Positions 57,916 through 64,000 of a DNA stretch of 64,000 bases are shown here, piece after piece. A program made the translations under genes and the position numbers. The stretch is taken from contig NC_133790.1 in NCBI RefSeq assembly GCF_003597395.2, positions 17,965,396 to 18,029,395 on the forward strand, in the 5' to 3' direction. The stretch comes from Chelonoidis abingdonii (Eukaryota > Chordata > Testudines > Testudinidae). The notes below the pieces were generated by a model. The model saw only the letters and a list, made by a program, of their open reading frames with translations. It did no database searches and was not told where the DNA came from. Every line of letters begins with the position of its first letter. Position 1 is the first letter of the stretch.

Positions 57916-60900
57916 GTAGGTAGTAATGGTTTTATTAATAAAATACATGTTGTTTTACTTGCTTATAGCTTACTTGATTTGTGAAGAGAGAAACTTTTAT
58001 CTCTTAGTTCCATAAATGTTACGTGCCTAAGTGCTCTGCAGGGACGAGACACACACACACACACAGTGAGTGATATGGCTTTTAATGAAGGTAAAGAAAA
58101 CACACCCGCAACGGGGACTCGGCACGTTGCTAGTTCAAAGCAGGGAACGAGTCCACGGCATCAAAACAAATTCTAATAAATATAGCTGTATGCTAATAGC
58201 ATGTAAAACAACTCATACATAGGCATGTGGGAGCTTTCCCACAACTGAACTATCTTTAGTGGCAAAGGGCCAGGCTTTTCTAAACACGCCGGGCTTCCCA
58301 AGCTGAGCGGTTTTAACCGGCTGCAAACAGCATTTGCTAGCACAAAACACCCTTTAGTAACCTGTCCCTGAGAAGGCGAACAGCCTCAGCTAAACCACCG
58401 TGACAAAATCTTCCGCAGTCCCTTACAATAAATGAGTTCTGAGGGCTTTTAAATAGCTGTTTATAGGGGCAAGTGTTGAAACTAAAATAAAGATTTACTA
58501 GGACATGTTTGTTTTAACCAAAAAATGGGAAATCTTTCTGACTGAATGCTAATATCCACAATGCTCTCATGGTCCTAATTGTTTTTCCTGTGGAATGTAG
58601 TCTGTGCCTGGTTCATGCTTGGAAGGTAGGAAGGGAGAAGCAAGCCTGAAAATTTCCCCACAATTTGTAGTGGCGGAGGCTGACAATGGGATGTTTCAGT
58701 TTCCCTGGAACTTGAATCCTGCTTGTCTTATTCCTGCATTGCACCTAGAAATTTCAGTGAGATTGTGTGCATGAGTAAACTGACCACCACCATTGACGCT
58801 CTCAAGCCTGATTAGTCAGAGCAATAACTAAAGTTCCAGAAAAGGCTCTGATTGGATTAGAAGGTCTGCTTGTAAGAGGGAAGCAGAACAGAACTTTGGT
58901 TAATGGCTCTTTTCAGTCAAAAATGACTGATCTTAACCTGTGCTAATAACTGCAGAGGTTTTGCTGCTCATAATGCTGTTAGATGATGTTTTTAAAAGGA
59001 TAGTGTTACGATATCGTCTGTAAACTTCAAATCTTTTCTTCCATCTCACTGTTTATAATAACCCCATGGAAGATTAAATCTTAAAACTGCAATCTGCTTT
59101 GTTGTTCTTCCCTTCATTCTAAATGTTTGCTAGTTTGTTGTTATAGGTTTGTGTATGAATGGTTAGTTTGTACAGCAGTTTGAACATGTGAAGCACCATG
59201 TAAGTGTGAAGCATTATTGTCAGTGTTATGCTGCTGCCATTGATTTTTCTTTTGCTGCTTGTTTTAAAAAAACTACTACATTAAAGTATTTATTTTGGGG
59301 GATAAAAGACAAGTAGTTAAAGACTTTGCAAACAGATCTAAGCAAAACAAAACAGATCAGATTTCAGGCCTACTGATCATAACTGTTCCTTTTAATTATG
59401 ATCTGTGAAGGAGTCTTTCCTTGCAGTATGCTCCCTAGAGTAATTGCAGTTTCTTCTTTGAGCACAAGATGGCAGTAATTACACAGAATTGTCACTAAAC
59501 TGCTTTGATTTCGGAGAGTACTGTGGGAAGAGATTGCTTTTTGAAATGTCTCCTATGTCCTCTTTGATTCCAGACTTCCCCAGCAGGCAGATGAGACGAG
59601 ATGCTCAAGTTGGATACAGCATTCCAAACTCTAAACATGAGCAGGGTCTTTTAGAGCGAATATTCTCTTCAGTGTTATGCAACTGGTAGCAAATCTGCAG
59701 GGGTGTTAAATGTGTTGGGGAAATGATCAAAGCTCTTCTTTTGGTAGGGAGGGAAAGGGGGAATGATGGCCTTTTCATTCACTCTGCCCAACCTGCAAGC
59801 ACTTACTGCTCCACGGATCAGCTAAAGGCTTTTGGAACCTTGTTCGAAGCTGGCTAAATCTATTGTTCCCAGATAGTCAGATTATCTTTAAGACACCTAT
59901 TTGTATTTAAAACCATGCAGAGTATTGTGTTTAAAAGTGCTTTGTGCAAACACAAAAAGAGGGAGTAATCGTGCTAGTAGTCTCTTATATGTGTGGTAGT
60001 ATAGTCTCAGAGAAGCCCCTTTTCTTTTGATGCGTGATATGCAAGCCAGACCCAGAGCAGTTTCCCTCACTTTCAGTAGAACATGAAGTGGTCCTGTAGC
60101 AAGGTTGTTCCATCTTACTATGTTAATTCAATAAGCCCTGTTCCATGCTGGACCATTGCCATCACTGGCCATAATGAACATGGTGTTCTACCATGCTGAC
60201 TCTTGTCTCAGGAACAGGCCTGTGTTATAATTTCAGCTGATGGAGACTGTACTTGAAAGAACTAGCGAGGCCAGTGCAAAATGTTCCTGGTGATCTCTGA
60301 GAGCACTCAGTCTGTCTGTGAGCCATGACTCAGGTTTCCAAACTTCTGAGGCTCAGCTATGCCAGCCTGTCTGCCCTCCTACCTCTCCTCAATAGTAATT
60401 CTCTTCCTCCCGTAATTCCTCTCTTTGGAGAACCCAACCTCTGAAGGTTGGCGGGGAAGAGAGGAACCCCATCTAGAGAACTGTATCCTCTGAAGGAGAA
60501 GTTGCATACACTGCTGCGGAAGAAAATGAAGACACTCTTGTTGCCTTATTGCTAAATCCATAGACAGGAGAAAGAAAGAAAAATGTAATTCCTTGTCATT
60601 GCACCTGTGGTGAGCCCAGCCTAGGATCAGTGGGGTGAAGATTGGGACTGAAGAGAATTGGGAGACATTGAGTTTGGGTTTCCTGAAAGGGCATCTCCTA
60701 TACTATGTGGAGGTGGATAGTTTTGGGAGATATGAGGAGGAAACCTGTGCTGGGGAGAAGATTTAAAGCCTTGAGTTTGTGCAGTTAGATCATAATTTTA
60801 GTGCCATCTTCTTAATCCATCATTGTTTTGCCATGTTCTGTTCCTCATACTATTTGCTTGGAGCTGAAGGCAGGAAGAAATTTTTCTGTGATGAGTTGGT

Positions 60901-61234
60901 GATTTATGCAGATATTTGCGTCTCCAGGCTTATTTAAAGAAAGAAATTAAGCAAGGTTAACTGCAACAGTAGTTTCATAATCTGGACAACAAAGTTACCT
61001 TGTGTGGATTTGCTGGAAGAAAATCTGGTCCAATGAGAAGGTGGGGACATGGCTCTGAATAAATCATTTTCTCTTTTTCTGTAGTGAAGTTTAAAAACTT
61101 GTAGTGAAGTTTAAAAACTGGAATCTTGTATAGTTTACCCTGAACAGCCACTTTTCGTAGTGTTAACTATAGGCACTGACTTTTATCTAGCTATCAAACT
61201 CTTAGGTGCTTATATGACACACACACCCCAATCA
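57916..61234. other. PPIL2 intron, mostly unrecognised
   Basis: No further PPIL2 exon was found. A CG-containing block at about 58030-58430, starting at an (AC)n run, may be an unclassified repeat. The remainder is ordinary AT-rich intron. Confidence 0.45.
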
Positions 61235-61450
61235 ATGTAATATCTGAGCGCCTCACAGTCTTGATTGTATTTATTCCCACCACAGCCCTGTAAAACACGG
61301 CAGCATAGGGCTCCTGTTCCCATTTTACACATGGGGTACTGAGCCAGAGAGAGACTAAGTGACTTTCCCAAAGTCATGCAGGGAATATGTGGGGATTAGG
61401 GAATTGAACCTGGGTCTCCTAAGTCCCAGGCCAGCATACCAACCACTTCC
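61235..61450 (-). repeat. MIR-like SINE
   Basis: TTCCCATTTTACACATGGGG, AGAGACTAAGTGACTTTCCC and GGAATTGAACCTGGGTCTCC are the MIR series in reverse orientation. Confidence 0.75.
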
Positions 61451-62324
61451 TTCCTCTTCTAAAGGAACTTACAGATGTGCCGTGGTCACAGTTATTTTTA
61501 TGTATGGTTTAAAAAAGCATTTTTCTTTATACCCACCCCCTCCTTCTGCTTCCTCATACTTTAATGCCCCTTTGTTTTTGAACATCCCCAGGAGGTACAG
61601 TGTGGATGCCAGTGTCTGAGAAACAAATCTATGTTGACCTTTCTGACTTCCTCTTTCATTGTTCATGAGTTGCTCGAAAGGGTAATCTCATAATTCCTTA
61701 CTTGGTGTGTTGTGATCTAAAACACTGATGTTACTATGGTTATAATTTTGAAACCAGACTAAGCATCTCCTGCAGCTGAGCCACAACCTGTTGGGTGTTT
61801 CTGGCTCTCTTGCCTCCCTCCCCAAGCAATGTTTCTGAAGTTCCATCCAACACAGAATAAGTAGAAAAGCTGTAGTAATCTCATTCCTTGTACTGAGATC
61901 AGCACTTTGACATCTTGGGCTCACAAAGAGTTGTGTGCTTGACAGAATGTTTTACGTAATTGGCATATGACAGCACTGCCCAGCGTGCCCACACATGTCA
62001 GCCAGCTGGGATCAGATGTACCTGTTTCTAAGGAATGAAGTTGTTCAGATTATATCTGGTCTGATGGAATGTCAGATATGAACAGATAATAGAACTGGGT
62101 TCAGCTAGAAATGTGTATATTGTGGCAAAGGAGTTTCAAGGGAGACAATTCTGAGCTGAGTATCTTAAAAATGGGATGAATTCATTTAACACAATTAAGT
62201 AGAGCAAAGAAGAAAAACGGGGGAGCTTTTCCAATATTAATCTCTGGTACACTCCAGTTCGCTAATATTCTGCCTTTTGTGAGGAGAGTGCACTACTGCG
62301 ACCCGGGCGTTGAGTTCCCGCATC

Positions 62325-62490
62325 TCTACTAGAGACTTGCTCTGTGACCTTGGGCAAGTCACATACCTCCTCTATCTCACAAGTTTCTGAGATCTCTGTG
62401 CTTCATTGTCTCCACTGTAATTATGGGAAAACTAATACTTACCAATGCAGGGGTGTCGTAAGCCTTAGTATACTTCAGAGAAGTGAATTA
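62325..62490 (+). repeat. MIR-like SINE fragment
   Basis: CTCTGTGACCTTGGGCAAGT and TAATTATGGGAAAACTAATA are the MIR core and following part in sense orientation, with an insertion between them. Confidence 0.55.
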
Positions 62491-62630
62491 AGAGGTGATC
62501 TACTAGGGCACAGGAAAGCATCTGATTTCTTTTTAAACAATGGAAATATTTTAATCTCTGGTATCTGTTTCCTACGGCTGATCTAAGCACAATATTTTTT
62601 TGCTACTCCTTTTTCTACCTGCTTCTAAAC

Positions 62631-63050
62631 CAGAGATTCTCAAAGTTGGGGTAGGGACCCCTCAGGGAGTTGCAAAGTTATCACATGGGGGGTCGCGAGC
62701 TGTCAGTCTCCACCCCAAATCCCACTTTAGGGGGAGGGATAGCTCAGTGGTTTGAGTATTGTTCTGCTAAACCCAGGGTTGTGAGTTCAATCCTTAAGGG
62801 GACCACTTAGGGATCTGGGGCAAAAAAAAAAAATTGGTCCTGCTAGTGAAGGCAGGGGACTGGACTCAATGACCTTTCAAGGTCCCTTCCAGTTCTAGCA
62901 GATTGGTATATCTCCAATTATTATTATTTGCCTCCAGCATTTATAGAGGTGTTTAAATATATTAAAAGGTGCTTTTACTTTATAAGGGGGGGTCTCACTG
63001 AGAGGCTTGCTATGTGAAAGGTGTCACCAGTAAAAGTTTGAGAGCCACTG
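62631..63050. mobile_element. hAT-type MITE split by a SINE
   Basis: The left end CAGAGATTCTCAAAG and right end GTTTGAGAGCCACTG are inverted repeats. TTCTAAAC flanks both sides exactly (62623-62630 and 63051-63058). Its body matches the reverse complement of 52347-52560. A tRNA-derived SINE interrupts it at about 62730. Confidence 0.9.
62730..62928 (+). mobile_element. tRNA-derived SINE with CR1-like tail (turtle Pol III SINE)
   Basis: A-box-like TAGCTCAGTGGT and B-box-like GGTTGTGAGTTCAATCC give a tRNA-derived head. An A-run follows, then a tail GGACTGGACTCAATGACCTT and CAAGGTCCCTTCCAGTTCTA that matches the 3' end of the CR1 at 16020-16075. This matches the known cryptodiran turtle SINE, whose tail is shared with a CR1 LINE. 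It is probably a pseudogene copy, not a tRNA gene. Confidence 0.88.
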
Positions 63051-63059
63051 TTCTAAACC

Positions 63060-63880
63060 AATATAGATACGTAAATACAAAAATTGCATAGAGGCACCGC
63101 TTTGTCTGAGGAAGCCAAAATCCAAATGGAATCCACAGTTATGAAGGATGATTACAAAAGAATAGCATGAGCATGTGAAAACAAAAATCAGAAAGGCTAA
63201 GGCACAAGGGACATTAAGGCAATAAGAAGAGGTGCTATAAATACATTAGGAACAAGAGAAAGATGAAGGAAAGTGTAGGTCCTCTATTTTGTGGCGAAGG
63301 AGAGCTGCCAAAACAAAGCAAACAGGTTAAAGAATATTTAGATAACTAAGTATTCAAGTCATCAGGGCCTGATGAGGTGCACCATAGGGTACTTATTTAA
63401 GTGGAGCAATTTTGGAACATTAGCAATTATCTTTAAGAACTCATGGAGGATGAGGGACGTCCCAGGAGACTGGAGAAGGGCAAACATAATACCTGTAAGT
63501 AAAAAGGGGAACAAAGAGGACCCTGGGAATTATAGACCAGTCAGACTAACTTTGACACCCGGAAAGAAACTGGAACAAATTATTAATCAGTTTGCAAGTA
63601 CCTAAAGCAGTGGTTTTCAACTTCCCTATATTTGTGGCCCCCTAAAAAATTTCAAAAGGAGGTGTGGACCCCATTGGAAATCTTAAACGTAATGTGTGGA
63701 TCCTCACTGTTCTATGGTAATGACAGCCTTTAACGGATCCTTTATACAAAGTCTGTGGAGCCTCAGGGGTCTGCAGACCACAGTTTGAAAACCACTGACT
63801 GGAGGATAATAGGGTTCTAAGTAATAGCCAATGTGGATTTAAGAACAAATCATGCCAAACCAACCTAATTTCCTTCTTTG
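63060..63880 (+). mobile_element. CR1 LINE fragment, interrupted by hAT MITE
   Basis: A sense CR1 frame holds the endonuclease/reverse transcriptase junction (SSGPDEVHHRVLI-like decay) and then DVPGDWRRANIIPVSKKGNK and DPGNYRPVRLTLTPGKKLEQ. It resumes after the insert as GGATAATAGGGTTCTAAGTA. Stops and frameshifts are present. Confidence 0.85.
63610..63798. mobile_element. hAT-type MITE within CR1
   Basis: The termini CAGTGGTTTTCAAC and GTTTGAAAACCACTG are inverted repeats. The flanks ACCTAAAG and ACTGGAGG are only loosely similar, so the target duplication is decayed. The element is about 190 bp. Confidence 0.7.
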
Positions 63881-63881
63881 A

Positions 63882-64000
63882 GGGTACGTCTACACTACAG
63901 GATTATTCCGATTTTACATAAACCGGTTTTATAAAACAGATTGTATGAAGTCGAGTGCACGCAGCCACACTAAGCTCATTAATTCGGCGGTGTGCGTCCA
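63882..64000. mobile_element. DNA transposon-like repeat, left end, cut by window edge
   Basis: GGGTACGTCTACACTACAGG is like the GGGTATGGCTACACT terminus of the Harbinger-type element at 8027. The body TTCGGCGGTGTGCGTCCA continues past the edge. Classification is tentative. Confidence 0.5.

Noticed and set aside
62735..62790. tRNA-like A and B boxes suggesting a tRNA gene
   Set aside because: The sequence continues into an A-run and a CR1-like tail, so it is a tRNA-derived SINE and not a tRNA gene.
1..64000. CRISPR arrays, operons, phage or plasmid features
   Set aside because: No regularly spaced repeats and no bacterial gene organisation. The window is vertebrate nuclear DNA.

Overview
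The window is nuclear DNA from a vertebrate, most likely a cryptodiran turtle. This is inferred from the repeats. There are several CR1 LINE copies, a tRNA-derived SINE whose tail matches a CR1 3' end, Penelope-like fragments, a DIRS-like retrotransposon with a tyrosine recombinase, and many short hAT, Tc1/mariner and Harbinger-type elements. Genes are split into short exons with GT-AG introns. There is no bacterial-type gene organisation.

Two protein-coding genes lie head-to-tail on the + strand. From the left edge to about 42.2 kb is the 3' three quarters of HIRA, the histone H3.3 chaperone subunit. Eighteen coding exons (4019-41382) join in frame into 805 codons, covering the last WD40 blades, the ASF1-binding B domain and the C-terminal domain. 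The first exons lie upstream of the window. A polyadenylation signal lies at 42191. From 51.97 kb to the right edge is the 5' end of PPIL2 (U-box cyclophilin of the spliceosome): a CpG-rich promoter and first exon with a strong Kozak start, then four more coding exons to 57915. The rest of PPIL2 lies beyond the window.

Layout: 1-2990, CR1 copies in reverse orientation around a 25-base assembly gap; 2990-41382, HIRA exons and repeat-filled introns; 41383-42215, HIRA 3' UTR; about 42430-45400, a decayed DIRS-like element carrying a mariner MITE; 45.7-50.5 kb, intergenic DNA with hAT elements, one nested in another; 51.7-52.3 kb, PPIL2 promoter and exon 1; 52.3-64 kb, PPIL2 introns with hAT, mariner-like, SINE and CR1 insertions.

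Many repeat boundaries could be fixed to the base because target-site duplications are still readable: 8 bp for hAT, TA for mariner, TAA for Harbinger. The most interesting sequence-level signals are a hammerhead-ribozyme core in a Penelope-like 3' end inside a HIRA intron, a direct duplication of about 370 bp flanking a frame-breaking HIRA exon, nested transposons with intact duplications, and a DIRS copy that has lost its reverse transcriptase region. I saw no convincing new protein-coding system.
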